DNA of 64,000 bases from an uncultured Porphyromonadaceae bacterium (GTDB lineage: Bacteria > Bacteroidota > Bacteroidia > Bacteroidales > Muribaculaceae). The position numbers were made by a program, and so were the translations under genes. The stretch spans positions 1 to 64,000 of the forward strand of contig CAMHQD010000005.1 of NCBI GenBank assembly GCA_946187345.1, given 5' to 3'. Under the pieces are notes generated by a model that worked only from the letters and a program-made list of their open reading frames with translations, was not told the origin of the DNA and ran no database searches. Positions 17,167 to 26,213 of this stretch are shown piece after piece (position 1 is the stretch's first letter; each line of letters starts with the position of its first letter).

Positions 17167-18438
17167 ATGAAGATAATTTTTAAATTACTGATGGCTGTGG
17201 CCGTTGTTATTACCGCCGGTGGCTGTGACGACAAACTCGACAATAACTTGATTGAGCGATATGCCTTGCCGGTGGCTATCTCTTTGCCGGCCAACGTGAC
17301 CGGCGAGATAATCAACGAGAAGATAGAGGTGCGCGACGTGTCGAGCGGCGCCAAAACAGTCTATAGTGCCTTGGGAGATGTGAAACTCAAGACCGGACTC
17401 TATGATGTGAGTTACGATGCCGATGTTGTCAGTGACGGCGTGTCGCGCCACGTGTGCGGTTACGTGCAGTCGGTTCAAGTTGGGGAACAAGCACGCACAG
17501 TTGCGATGACGGCATATGAGAACCGAGTTAGTGATGATTTCATTATCCAAGAGATATTCTTCACCGGCACATTGCAAGGCAGCGGCAACCAATATTATGG
17601 CGACGACTACGTGAAAATTTACAACAACACCGATCATGTGCTCTATGCTGACGGCTTGACGTTTGTCGAGTCAAAATTCCTTACTACCGAGAAGTATGAC
17701 TACATGCCAGACATCATGTCAACTCACATGACAGTACAGGCCATCTACACCATCCCCGGTAGTGGTAGGGATTACCCGGTTGAGCCGGGTGGTAGCCTCC
17801 TGCTCGCCGATACCGGTATTGACCACCGCGTGGCAAACCCAAACTCGTTTGACTTGAGCGGTGCCGACTTTGAGTGGTTCGATGTGTCGAGCCAGCCGGC
17901 TCATCTCGATATTGACGGCCCCACAGTGCCGAACCTCGACAAGTGGTATTGCTACACCCAATCATTCTTCCTGTTGCATAACCGCGGTTTCCGTGCCTAT
18001 GCTCTTGCACGCATACCGGTGGACAAAGACTCTTATCTTGCCGAGAACCGCTATACCTATGAGTACGTCATGATGGTGACCGCCGGCACGTTCCCTATGT
18101 CACAAACGAGTTATAAGTTGCCCAACAAGTGGATTGTTGACGCGGTAAATTGCAGCGTCGAGGCAAAATATGCCTGGAACGTAACGTCTCCCGAACTCGA
18201 CCGCGGATGGACCTATTGCGGCACGATGGACAAGGACAAGAGCCGCTATTTCCATAGCGTTCGCCGCAAGATGCTCTACCTCAAGGACGGCCGTCCGGTG
18301 CTCAAGGATACCGACAACAGCACTGAAGATTTCAACCCCTACTGCGTGCCCAGTGAGATTGAGCGGCAGGGAACAGCGATTGATGTTAACGGCACGCCTT
18401 GCACCACCATCACATGGGATGGTGTGGTGGCCAAATAA
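17167..18438 (+). CDS. Surface or periplasmic lipoprotein, DUF4876-like
   Basis: 423 residues. The signal peptide ends in a lipobox (VVITAGGC, Cys at about residue 20), so the mature protein is lipid-anchored. A small beta domain lies at about residues 35-125. The core then starts with FIIQEIFFTGTLQGSGNQYYGDDYVKI (given in parts: IIQEIFFTGTL, then QYYGDDYVKIYNNTD), a pattern I associate with DUF4876 and which resembles lamin-tail-like beta domains. In many Bacteroidales this kind of lipoprotein travels with a TonB receptor and a DUF6850 barrel, as here. It could be the ligand-binding lipoprotein of the receptor, in the role SusD has in glycan systems. That role is inferred. Confidence 0.75.
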   Translation: MKIIFKLLMAVAVVITAGGCDDKLDNNLIERYALPVAISLPANVTGEIINEKIEVRDVSSGAKTVYSALGDVKLKTGLYDVSYDADVVSDGVSRHVCGYVQSVQVGEQARTVAMTAYENRVSDDFIIQEIFFTGTLQGSGNQYYGDDYVKIYNNTDHVLYADGLTFVESKFLTTEKYDYMPDIMSTHMTVQAIYTIPGSGRDYPVEPGGSLLLADTGIDHRVANPNSFDLSGADFEWFDVSSQPAHLDIDGPTVPNLDKWYCYTQSFFLLHNRGFRAYALARIPVDKDSYLAENRYTYEYVMMVTAGTFPMSQTSYKLPNKWIVDAVNCSVEAKYAWNVTSPELDRGWTYCGTMDKDKSRYFHSVRRKMLYLKDGRPVLKDTDNSTEDFNPYCVPSEIERQGTAIDVNGTPCTTITWDGVVAK

Positions 18439-18446
18439 CAATGACC

Positions 18447-18462
18447 ACTAACGATTAACGAC
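18447..18462 (+). repeat. 16-bp spacer motif ending at a start codon, copy 1
   Basis: ACTAACGATTAACGAC lies directly before the GTG start at 18463. An identical 16-mer is at 25113-25128, just before the start of the DAHP synthase gene. Confidence 0.75.
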
Positions 18463-19953
18463 GTGAAACAAACAGTTATAACGCTCATATTGGCAATTTG
18501 TGGCTTTAGAGCCGTGGCCGGCGTAGTCAACCGCGTGGACGACGATGCCGTGTCGCCGCGCTCGCTGCTCAAGACGACTTGGCATAGCCCCGTGGCAATG
18601 GAACAGCGACGTGATAGCGCGCTAAGTGCCGTTGGCGGCCACTATGCCTTGCGCCATGAGGACGAGCCGCTTGACGCGCGCCGCGGAAACCGTGAGCAGA
18701 CGTTTTCGTTCCTTGCCTCCACCTATCTTCACCACCGCGCGAGTACGTTGTGGGGGAGTGCTCGCTATGACAATGCCACAGTAAAGGGAATGAGATGGAA
18801 CGAGACGAGCGACATAGACATTGTGTCGCCATATCTGCTGGCCGACAGTGTGGCAACAGGAACGATGTACGGCGAGCGCTACGCCTTTATGGGCGGATAT
18901 GCCGGCCATAGCGGACGGTGGCATTATGGCGCGACACTCGCTTATGAGGCGGGCCAATACTATCGCCGTGTTGATCCGCGACCGCGCAATGTTACCGCCA
19001 ACCTCGACTTGTCTGTCGGTGGCGGTGTTGACCTGCGCCAATATCGCCTCTCGCTGGCCATCGGTTTCAATCGTTACAAGCAAACCAACGATGTGACTTT
19101 CTATAGTGAGATGGGCAATGACAAATTATTCCACCTCACCGGACTCGTCACGGATTACGGCCGCTTTGGCGGCACCGGTTATTCAACCTACTATCGCGGG
19201 CACCGCTGGCAAGCAGTTGTCACATTGACACCGCAGAATACTCATGGCCTATGGGGGGCGGTTCGCCTCTCGCGTATGAGCGTTGATAACGTGATCACAT
19301 CACTCAACAAGTTGCCGATGGCTAATGTCACTATGAATCGGGCCGATGTCGAATTTGGTTGGCTGCAGCCAAGATGGGGCGTTGTAGCCGTCGCGCACTT
19401 GTCTCGCCGATTGGGTACGGAAAATGTCTTTGGCGATGCGGCAGCCGGCGTTTATCCCGAGATTGGGTCGTTGTCTCTCTATCGTGAGAACCGCGCTGCG
19501 GTCGCCTTGCGTGGCGTGTACAGCCATGTTATCGGGCACTGGATGCTAACCGCGCGTGCCATGGCCGGGTATGATCACTTGAACGTCATCTACCTCGATC
19601 CGCAGTGTCGCCAATTGGTGAACCGCATTACCGCCGCTACCGCGTTCACGGCTGCTTTCAGCACGCTGCGTCACACTACAGCCTTCAATATTGGCGCCGA
19701 CATCTCCGCGCCCACGGCCGATGAACTCTTGCTGCCCACAATCAAAGATGAACTCGCCGGCTTGACTCGCCAACTCATGGCGCGTCACGACATGATGAGC
19801 CATAGCGCAACCGCTGTGACCGTTGGCCTGCGCCACACCCACGCCATTGGCTCTCGCTTTGCTATTGAGGGAACCGTAGCCTACCGCCACGGTTTCCACT
19901 TCAACGACGTAGCCAGCCACAGCGTCAACGCCTCGCTACGATTCCTTTTCTGA
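18463..19953 (+). CDS. Outer membrane beta-barrel protein, DUF6850-like
   Basis: 496 residues starting with GTG. A signal peptide (KQTVITLILAICGFRAVAG) is followed by about 470 residues of alternating polar and aromatic strands, with several Y-R/Y-x-R turns, ending in VNASLRFLF with a terminal phenylalanine, which is typical for an outer membrane barrel. I assign it to the DUF6850 type from its size, strand pattern and position after the DUF4876-like gene, not from a diagnostic motif. It is the third gene of the receptor operon. A second barrel in a receptor operon may serve as an accessory pore or assembly partner. No enzyme motif is visible. Confidence 0.72.
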   Translation: MKQTVITLILAICGFRAVAGVVNRVDDDAVSPRSLLKTTWHSPVAMEQRRDSALSAVGGHYALRHEDEPLDARRGNREQTFSFLASTYLHHRASTLWGSARYDNATVKGMRWNETSDIDIVSPYLLADSVATGTMYGERYAFMGGYAGHSGRWHYGATLAYEAGQYYRRVDPRPRNVTANLDLSVGGGVDLRQYRLSLAIGFNRYKQTNDVTFYSEMGNDKLFHLTGLVTDYGRFGGTGYSTYYRGHRWQAVVTLTPQNTHGLWGAVRLSRMSVDNVITSLNKLPMANVTMNRADVEFGWLQPRWGVVAVAHLSRRLGTENVFGDAAAGVYPEIGSLSLYRENRAAVALRGVYSHVIGHWMLTARAMAGYDHLNVIYLDPQCRQLVNRITAATAFTAAFSTLRHTTAFNIGADISAPTADELLLPTIKDELAGLTRQLMARHDMMSHSATAVTVGLRHTHAIGSRFAIEGTVAYRHGFHFNDVASHSVNASLRFLF

Positions 19954-19971
19954 AAAAACGATAATAATAAT

Positions 19972-22845
19972 ATGAAACACTTCATCAATCTATTCAATGT
20001 GTGCGGAGCAAAGTGGCCAAGCCGCTTTGTGGTTGTCGCAGCACTGGCAGTTGCTGCCGCCCTAACCGCCTCCGCCCAAATGCGTGAACCGGTCCCCGTC
20101 GATCCCGACCTCCGTACCGGCACCCTGTCTAACGGACTCACCTACTACGTTCGTCACAACGACTACCCCGAGCACCGCGCTGACTTCTTCATCGCACAGC
20201 GGGTCGGCTCGATTCAGGAAATGGAAAGTCAGCGAGGCTTGGCTCACTTCTTGGAGCACATGTGTTTCAATGGTACGCGCCACTTTCCCGGCAATGCGAT
20301 CATTGACTATATGGAGAGCATCGGCGTTAAGTTCGGCGCTAACCTTAATGCCTACACGAGCACTGACGAGACCGTCTATAACATCTGCAACGTGCCCACC
20401 ACGCGACAAGGCGCGCTCGACACCTGTTTGCTCGTGCTAAGCGACTGGAGCCAAGACCTCTTGCTCAAGGGCAAGGATATTGACGAGGAGCGCGGCGTGA
20501 TAGAAGGGGAATACCGCCACCGTGCCGGCGCTAATTACCGCTTTTTAGACAAGGCCCTGCCGCGCCTCTATCCCGGCAGCCTCTATGGCCAGCGCCAGCC
20601 GATCGGCCTAATGAGCGTCGTCAAGACGTTTAAACATAAAGTGCTGCGCGACTACTACAAGCGTTGGTACCACCCATCCAACCAATGTATCATCGTTGTG
20701 GGTGATATTGATGCCGATCGCACTGTCGCTCAAATAGAGAAACTTTTCGGCAAAGTGAAGAATCCTAAGAACGCGCCCGCTGTCACCCCGGTTGCTGTGC
20801 CTGACAACGAGCAGGCTATCACTATTGTCGAGACCGACCCTGAGCAAACAACAACCAGTGTGCGCCTCATGTTCAAGCATGACGGCCTTGACGACGCGCT
20901 CAACCCTACAGTCGAATTCCTGCGACATGACTATGTGCGTACCATTGTTGTGGCGATGCTGCGCGAACGTATGGCTGATGTGGTGAAGCAGCCCGGCTCA
21001 CCCGTCACCCACGTGGGGATCACCGACCGCAACTATATGCTCTCCAAGACAAAGCAAGCGCTGCAGATCTTCGCTACCGCTCGCGACGCATCTGTGTCCG
21101 ACAGTGCCATGACGTGGATCGCGCGTGAAGTGCGTCGCGCTGTTGAGCACGGTTTTACAGAAGGAGAACTGCGTCGGGCGCAACTTGACTATGAGGCAGC
21201 ACTTGACAAGTTCTACCGTGAGCGCGACAAATACACTAATACGCGTTATGCACGCGACTTTGTGCGCGCCTACCTTGACGGTGAACCCGTGCCAAGTATT
21301 GAGCAGAACTATCGCCTCATGCAACGCATTATCAGCCAAGTGACCCTCACCGATGCTGACAACTATCTGCGTTCCATTGTCAGCGACACCGACCGCAACG
21401 TTGTTCTTGTGACATTCGCTCCCGAGGCACAGCGCGCCGCTTTGCCCACCGAGGCTGCTCTGCTCGATGCCTTCCACCAGGGGCGTGACGCATCCACCGA
21501 AGCCTATGTTGACACCCTCAAGGCGTCACAGTTGCTTCCCTCTCTGCCCCATGCCGGCAAGGTTGTTGATGAGCAACGCGTGCCGGAGTTTGACGCTACC
21601 TGTTGGACTCTATCCAATGGCATACACGTCTATGTTAAACCCACAACAATCACGGCGGGTGAAGTCGTTCTCGCCGGCACCTCACGTGGAGGATTCTCGC
21701 AAGGTTATGACCCGCAACACGTGGCAAGTTATAAAGCGTTGGATGGAGTCATTGCCGCCTCGGGTTTCGGACAGTTCTCCTCGTCTGACCTCAAGAAGGT
21801 TTTAGCCGGAAAAGACGTGAAGATGCGTACCTTTGTCAATAAGGTGAGCGAAGGCTTCCAAGGCAGCAGTTCGCGTACTGACCTCGAGACTGCCATGCAG
21901 TTACTCCACCTCAAGTTGACGCGCCCTGTTAAGGACGAAGGCTCGTTCACTGCCTATCTCGAGAGCAACCGCAGCCGCATCGCTGGTCAGGGCAATGACC
22001 CGAAGTATGAGTTTGCCGACTCTATCTTCTCCAATGTCTTTAACGGGCACCCGCTCGGCGCCGAGCGTCTCACTTTGCCGCAAATCGATCAAGTGGACTA
22101 CGACTTTGTCCTCGACGTTTATCGTGACCGCATGAGCGACTTGAGCGACCTTAACGTAATTATAGTGGGAGACTTCGACACCGACTCTCTTAAGAATCTC
22201 GTTGAGACCTATATCGCTTCACTGCCCGGCGGCGGACGTGTCGAGCAACCAGCCGACATCGCCTACCGTCTCTTCCCTGCGAGCAAGCGCAACTATTGGA
22301 CCCGTCACATGGAGAATCCGCAAGACAAGGTCTATTACTTCTGGACAAACGATTGCCCCTATAACCTGCGCAACACCCTGCTTGCCAAAATTTCCGGTCA
22401 ACTGGTCACCAACATCCTGCGTGAGGAGTTGCGTGAGAAACGCGGTTGGACTTATCATGTAGACACCCACTGCAGCGTGGTCACAGACCAGAACGGTGAT
22501 GACGGCCCCGTTATCTTCATGCCGCTAAACGTTACAGTGCAGGCCGGTACGGCGGCGGCCACTCGAGACATTATCGAGGCGACCATCGCGTCTGTCGCGC
22601 GTGACGGTGTAACGGCCGAGGCTCTTGACAAAGTGAAGAAATATCTCATCAAAGTCCACAACGAGGACATCACAGACAATACCTATTGGATGGCGATGAT
22701 CAATAACTTCGTTAAGCACGACATGGACTTCAACGCCACTTATGTTGATACTATAAATGCCATTACGCCTGCTGATATTACCGATTTCGTTGCCCGTTAC
22801 ATAGTTTCGGGTCGTGTTCTCACCCTCACCATGACGCCCGAATAA
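19972..22845 (+). CDS. Exported M16-family zinc metalloprotease (pitrilysin type)
   Basis: 957 residues with a signal peptide cleaved after about residue 35 (TASAQ), so it acts in the periplasm. The inverted zinc motif HFLEH (His92, Glu95, His96) and the distant ligand Glu172 or Glu173 in DEERGVIEGEY are all present, so the first half is an active M16 domain. The second half repeats the fold without the motif, giving the two-half clam-shell that takes in unfolded peptides. It is the last gene of the TonB receptor operon, only 18 bp after the barrel gene. M16 proteases next to TonB receptors are known to cut imported proteins (FusC with FusA for ferredoxin). A similar job is possible here. Confidence 0.9.
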   Translation: MKHFINLFNVCGAKWPSRFVVVAALAVAAALTASAQMREPVPVDPDLRTGTLSNGLTYYVRHNDYPEHRADFFIAQRVGSIQEMESQRGLAHFLEHMCFNGTRHFPGNAIIDYMESIGVKFGANLNAYTSTDETVYNICNVPTTRQGALDTCLLVLSDWSQDLLLKGKDIDEERGVIEGEYRHRAGANYRFLDKALPRLYPGSLYGQRQPIGLMSVVKTFKHKVLRDYYKRWYHPSNQCIIVVGDIDADRTVAQIEKLFGKVKNPKNAPAVTPVAVPDNEQAITIVETDPEQTTTSVRLMFKHDGLDDALNPTVEFLRHDYVRTIVVAMLRERMADVVKQPGSPVTHVGITDRNYMLSKTKQALQIFATARDASVSDSAMTWIAREVRRAVEHGFTEGELRRAQLDYEAALDKFYRERDKYTNTRYARDFVRAYLDGEPVPSIEQNYRLMQRIISQVTLTDADNYLRSIVSDTDRNVVLVTFAPEAQRAALPTEAALLDAFHQGRDASTEAYVDTLKASQLLPSLPHAGKVVDEQRVPEFDATCWTLSNGIHVYVKPTTITAGEVVLAGTSRGGFSQGYDPQHVASYKALDGVIAASGFGQFSSSDLKKVLAGKDVKMRTFVNKVSEGFQGSSSRTDLETAMQLLHLKLTRPVKDEGSFTAYLESNRSRIAGQGNDPKYEFADSIFSNVFNGHPLGAERLTLPQIDQVDYDFVLDVYRDRMSDLSDLNVIIVGDFDTDSLKNLVETYIASLPGGGRVEQPADIAYRLFPASKRNYWTRHMENPQDKVYYFWTNDCPYNLRNTLLAKISGQLVTNILREELREKRGWTYHVDTHCSVVTDQNGDDGPVIFMPLNVTVQAGTAAATRDIIEATIASVARDGVTAEALDKVKKYLIKVHNEDITDNTYWMAMINNFVKHDMDFNATYVDTINAITPADITDFVARYIVSGRVLTLTMTPE

Positions 22846-22866
22846 AAAGAATTTGACCTGTGAATC

Positions 22867-22920
22867 CCAACCGCCTTCTTCTTTCTAATAATACTGTAGT
22901 CAGAAGAGGGCGATTGGTTT
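22867..22920 (+). terminator. Terminator of the TonB receptor operon
   Basis: The arms 22867-22881 (CCAACCGCCTTCTTC) and 22903-22917 pair with one G-U and one mismatch and are followed by TTTATA. It lies 21 bp after the protease stop codon. Confidence 0.65.
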
Positions 22921-22956
22921 ATAATCACGAAAAATGATGAAAAAGCCGGGCGCAGG

Positions 22957-22987
22957 TTGTGTAAAATGAAAATTGTCGCTAAATTTG
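22957..22987 (+). promoter_or_regulatory. -33/-7 promoter of the aromatic amino acid operon
   Basis: TTG (22957-22959) and TAAATTTG (22980-22987) are separated by 20 bp. The transcript starts near 22993, giving a leader of about 74 nt before the pheA start at 23067. Confidence 0.75.
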
Positions 22988-23066
22988 CACGAAATTTTGT
23001 CTTGAAACATGGGTAGTGACGCGAGATGTCGTTTCACAATACAAGACAATGATTGTTGATATATTG

Positions 23067-23918
23067 ATGAAAAGTGAAAATGTGCCACTGCGAGTGGCTA
23101 TACAAGGCATTGCCGGATGCTTTCATGATGCTGCCGCTCGTGAATATTTTGAAGGTAGAGAGGTGGAGAGCGTTGCCTGCGACACGTTTGAGGACGTCTT
23201 TGACGCTCTCCGTTTTGATGCGTCTATGGTTGGTATTGTGGCTATAGAGAACACTATTGCTGGCAGTCTGCTCCAAAATCATGAACTGTTGCGTCAAAGC
23301 AACCTCACCATCGTGGGAGAACATAAGAAGTACATCTCGCAGGCATTAGCGGTCTTGCCAGGTGACACGATTGATATGATAAGCGAGGTGCACAGTCACC
23401 CAATAGCTCTGAGGCAGTGTGAGCAGTTTCTGCACCGTTATCCAAATATTAAACGAGTGGAAGCGCATGACACAGCAGGCAGCGCGATGGAGATTGCGCG
23501 TGATGGGCGGCACGGTCATGCGGCAATATGTGGCCGGTATGCAGCTGAACTCTATGGCCTTGACGTTCTTGCCGATGATATTCAAACGAATAAACGCAAC
23601 TTCACAAGATTCCTGATTCTCGCCGACCCGTCTAACGTTCGGGAACTAATGCCGCAATCTCACACCGACAAGGCGTCGCTGGCGTTCACTCTACCTCACA
23701 GCCAAGGCTCATTGAGTGCTGTGTTGACGATATTCTCGTTTTACGGTATGAACTTGACTAAAATTCAGTCGCTTCCTATTATTGGTCGTGAGTGGGAGTA
23801 TCGCTTCTATATAGACTTGACATTCACTGACTATACACGGTATCGTCAGTCGATAGACGCTGTCCGTCCGTTGATTAGCGACTTCAAAATACTTGGCGAG
23901 TATGAGCAGAGCGTGTAA
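23067..23918 (+). CDS. pheA: Prephenate dehydratase
   Basis: Converts prephenate to phenylpyruvate, the committed step to phenylalanine. 283 residues from the ATG at 23067 (MKSENVPLRVAIQG, in register with relatives). An ATG at 23049 and a GTG at 23016 are in frame but add unconserved residues. The catalytic domain shows VAIQGIAGCFHDAAA, VAIENTIAGSLLQNH, and NKRNFTRFLIL, where the Thr-Arg-Phe triad is catalytic. The last 90 residues are an ACT domain (SLAFTLPHSQGSLSAVL), expected to bind phenylalanine for feedback control. It is the first gene of a four-gene operon in the usual Bacteroidetes order. Confidence 0.94.
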   Translation: MKSENVPLRVAIQGIAGCFHDAAAREYFEGREVESVACDTFEDVFDALRFDASMVGIVAIENTIAGSLLQNHELLRQSNLTIVGEHKKYISQALAVLPGDTIDMISEVHSHPIALRQCEQFLHRYPNIKRVEAHDTAGSAMEIARDGRHGHAAICGRYAAELYGLDVLADDIQTNKRNFTRFLILADPSNVRELMPQSHTDKASLAFTLPHSQGSLSAVLTIFSFYGMNLTKIQSLPIIGREWEYRFYIDLTFTDYTRYRQSIDAVRPLISDFKILGEYEQSV

Positions 23919-23928
23919 GATATTAAAT

Positions 23929-23949
23929 GTGAATTATGAATTGTGAATT
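23929..23949 (+). repeat. Three tandem 7-mers (RTGAATT) over the start of the aminotransferase gene
   Basis: GTGAATT, ATGAATT and GTGAATT follow each other without a gap. The ATG used as start at 23936 is part of the second unit, so the first residues of the aminotransferase may be repeat-derived. Confidence 0.7.
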
Positions 23950-25117
23950 GAACATAAGGCCCGCCGACAGGGTGGCGACAGTGGAGGAGTATTACTTCTC
24001 GCGCAAACTCAAGCAGATTGCGAGGCTTAACGCGGCGGGAGCGGACATCGTGAGCCTGGGCGTGGGCGGCCCTGACCGTCCGCCACGCGACGAGGTAATC
24101 GAGCGCCTGGTTAGTGAAGCCCGCAAGCCAGACGCGCACGGATATCAGCCCTACGTGGGTTTGCCGCAGTTGCGCCGCGCCTACGCCGACTGGTACGGAC
24201 GTTACTATGGCGTGTCGCTCGACCCGGACGGTGAAGTGCTGCCGCTCATCGGCAGTAAGGAGGGAATCTTGCACATCACTATGGCCTTTGTCAACCCCGG
24301 TGACGCGGTGCTGGTGCCTAACCCGGGATACCCGACGTACACGAGCGTCAGCCGCTTGTGCGGAGCGCGCATCATCTACTACGATTTGACTGAGGAAGGT
24401 GACTGGGAACCGGACTTTGAGGCGTTGGAGGCCGCCGGATTGGAAGGTGTGAAACTGATGTGGGTCAACTATCCCCACATGCCAACGGGGCGCATCGCGT
24501 CGCCGGAGTTGTTCCAACGGCTTGTTGACTTCGGTCGCCGCCATGGCATCGTGATTGTGAACGACAACCCCTATAGTTTTATCTTGAACGATGACCGCCC
24601 GCTGAGTATTCTCGCAGCCTCGGGAGCGCGCGAGGTGGCCATCGAGATGAACTCGCTGAGCAAGGCTCACAATATGCCGGGATGGCGAATGGGAATGGTG
24701 GCGGCAAACAAGGACTTTATCGACTGGGTACTGCGGGTGAAGAGCAATGTGGACAGCGGGCAGTTCCGTCCGATGATGCTGGCGGCGGTTGAGGCGCTTG
24801 CGGCAGGAGACGAATGGTACGCTGCGCTTAACGGAGAGTACCGGCGCCGTCGCGCGGTTGCCATGGAAATAATGCGTACTCTCGGTTGCCACGTTGATGA
24901 ACGCCAACGCGGGTTGTTCCTGTGGGGGCGTGTGGCTGATGGCGTAGAGAGTGGTGAGGCGTTGGCCGACGAGGTGCTGGAGCGGGCGCGTGTGTTTATC
25001 GTGCCGGGCCATATCTTTGGCAGCAACGGCGCTCGTTATGTGAGACTGAGCCTCTGCGCCCCGTTACCTCGCCTCACTGAAGCCCTGCGCAGACTGCAGT
25101 TAATGACTAATAACTAA
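23936..25117 (+). CDS. PLP-dependent aminotransferase of the aromatic operon (class I/II)
   Basis: 393 residues, fold type I. The PLP lysine is in MNSLSKAHNMPGWRMG, the N-terminal substrate segment is SLGVGGPDRPP, and the Asn-Pro region is VNDNPYSF. In Bacteroidetes this gene lies between pheA and the DAHP synthase gene. It probably makes the last step to phenylalanine and tyrosine, although its sequence also recalls LL-diaminopimelate aminotransferases, so the amino donor and acceptor are not certain. The ATG at 23936 lies in a tandem 7-mer repeat. A TTG at 23948 (giving M-NIRPADRV) fits relatives equally well. The gene starts 17 bp after pheA. Confidence 0.88.
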   Translation: MNCELNIRPADRVATVEEYYFSRKLKQIARLNAAGADIVSLGVGGPDRPPRDEVIERLVSEARKPDAHGYQPYVGLPQLRRAYADWYGRYYGVSLDPDGEVLPLIGSKEGILHITMAFVNPGDAVLVPNPGYPTYTSVSRLCGARIIYYDLTEEGDWEPDFEALEAAGLEGVKLMWVNYPHMPTGRIASPELFQRLVDFGRRHGIVIVNDNPYSFILNDDRPLSILAASGAREVAIEMNSLSKAHNMPGWRMGMVAANKDFIDWVLRVKSNVDSGQFRPMMLAAVEALAAGDEWYAALNGEYRRRRAVAMEIMRTLGCHVDERQRGLFLWGRVADGVESGEALADEVLERARVFIVPGHIFGSNGARYVRLSLCAPLPRLTEALRRLQLMTNN

Positions 25118-25128
25118 CGATTAACGAC
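25113..25128 (+). repeat. 16-bp spacer motif before a start codon, copy 2
   Basis: ACTAACGATTAACGAC is identical to 18447-18462 and lies two bases before the ATG at 25131. The surrounding 25100-25133 is made of similar TAAC/TGAC words. Confidence 0.75.
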
Positions 25129-25130
25129 TG

Positions 25131-26213
25131 ATGACTGAATATTTCAAGGATTTAGTGCCAATCACATTTGATGGCATCGATAACAATCGTCCGCTTGTAA
25201 TCGCGGGACCCTGTAGCGCCGAGAGCCGCGAACAGATTTTTGAGACGGCGCGCGGAGTGAAAGCAGCCGGAGTGGGCGTTTTCCGCGCGGGCATTTGGAA
25301 ACCGCGCACCAAGCCCGGAGGCTTTGAGGGTGTGGGCATCCGTGGCCTGTTGTGGCTTGCCGAGGTCAAGCGCGACCTTGGACTGCTCACGGCCACCGAG
25401 GTCGCCACGCGCGACCATGTGGCTGCAGCGCTTGATGCGGGCGTGGACATCCTCTGGATTGGTGCCAGAACGAGCGCCAACCCGTTTGCGATGCAAGAGA
25501 TTGCCAACGCGTTGCAGGGACATCCCGAGGTGACGGTGCTTGTGAAAAATCCGGTAAATCCTGACCTGGAGTTATGGATTGGCGCCTTGCAGCGCATCTA
25601 TAATGCAGGAGTGAGGCGCCTGGGCGCAATCCATCGCGGCTTTAGCACCTACGGCAAACATCTCTACCGCAACGAGCCGCAGTGGTATATCCCCATTGAG
25701 TTGCATCGTCGTGTGCCGAAACTGCCAATTTTGAGCGACCCGTCACACATGGGCGGTAAGCGCGAACTGATTGCGCCAATCGCCCAGCAAGCGTTGGATA
25801 TGGATTTTGCCGGCTTGATGATTGAGACGCATTGCAATCCGGACTGTGCCTTGAGCGACCGCGACCAGCAGGTGACGCCGGAGGCTCTGAATTTGATATT
25901 AAACACACTGGTGATGAGAGATAAGAAGCAATCTACCGAAAATCTGAATCTGCTGCGGCAACAGATTGACCGCTGCGACAACGAGTTGCTGGAGGTGTTG
26001 AGCCGACGAATGCGTGTGTCGCGTGAAATCGGTCAGTATAAACTCGAGCACAATATGAGTGTTGTTCAAGCCGGACGTTATAGTGACATCATGGCTGACC
26101 GCTTGCGTCTGGCAAGTGAGATGGGGATTGGTGCGGACTGCATGCAAGTGATCATGCAGGCAATCCATGAGGAAAGTGTGCGTCAACAAATCGAGATAGT
26201 CAACAAGTCATGA
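25131..26213 (+). CDS. Bifunctional DAHP synthase / chorismate mutase
   Basis: 360 residues. Residues 1-260 are a type I DAHP synthase of the short KDPG-like group (PLVIAGPCSAESREQ, the metal and PEP segment VFRAGIWKPRTKPGGFEG, and LSDPSHMGGKREL). It joins phosphoenolpyruvate and erythrose 4-phosphate, the first step of the shikimate pathway. Residues about 270-355 are an AroQ-type chorismate mutase (LRQQIDRCDNELLEVLSRRM, then REIGQYK), which turns chorismate into prephenate. The fusion lets the downstream enzyme control the first step, as in other Bacteroidetes. The stop codon overlaps the ATG of the prephenate dehydrogenase gene by four bases. Confidence 0.94.
   Translation: MTEYFKDLVPITFDGIDNNRPLVIAGPCSAESREQIFETARGVKAAGVGVFRAGIWKPRTKPGGFEGVGIRGLLWLAEVKRDLGLLTATEVATRDHVAAALDAGVDILWIGARTSANPFAMQEIANALQGHPEVTVLVKNPVNPDLELWIGALQRIYNAGVRRLGAIHRGFSTYGKHLYRNEPQWYIPIELHRRVPKLPILSDPSHMGGKRELIAPIAQQALDMDFAGLMIETHCNPDCALSDRDQQVTPEALNLILNTLVMRDKKQSTENLNLLRQQIDRCDNELLEVLSRRMRVSREIGQYKLEHNMSVVQAGRYSDIMADRLRLASEMGIGADCMQVIMQAIHEESVRQQIEIVNKS

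Noticed and set aside
23846-25012. 388-codon minus-strand frame across pheA and the aminotransferase gene
   Set aside because: It spans two well-supported plus-strand genes and is full of His and Arg, typical of antisense frames in this base composition.
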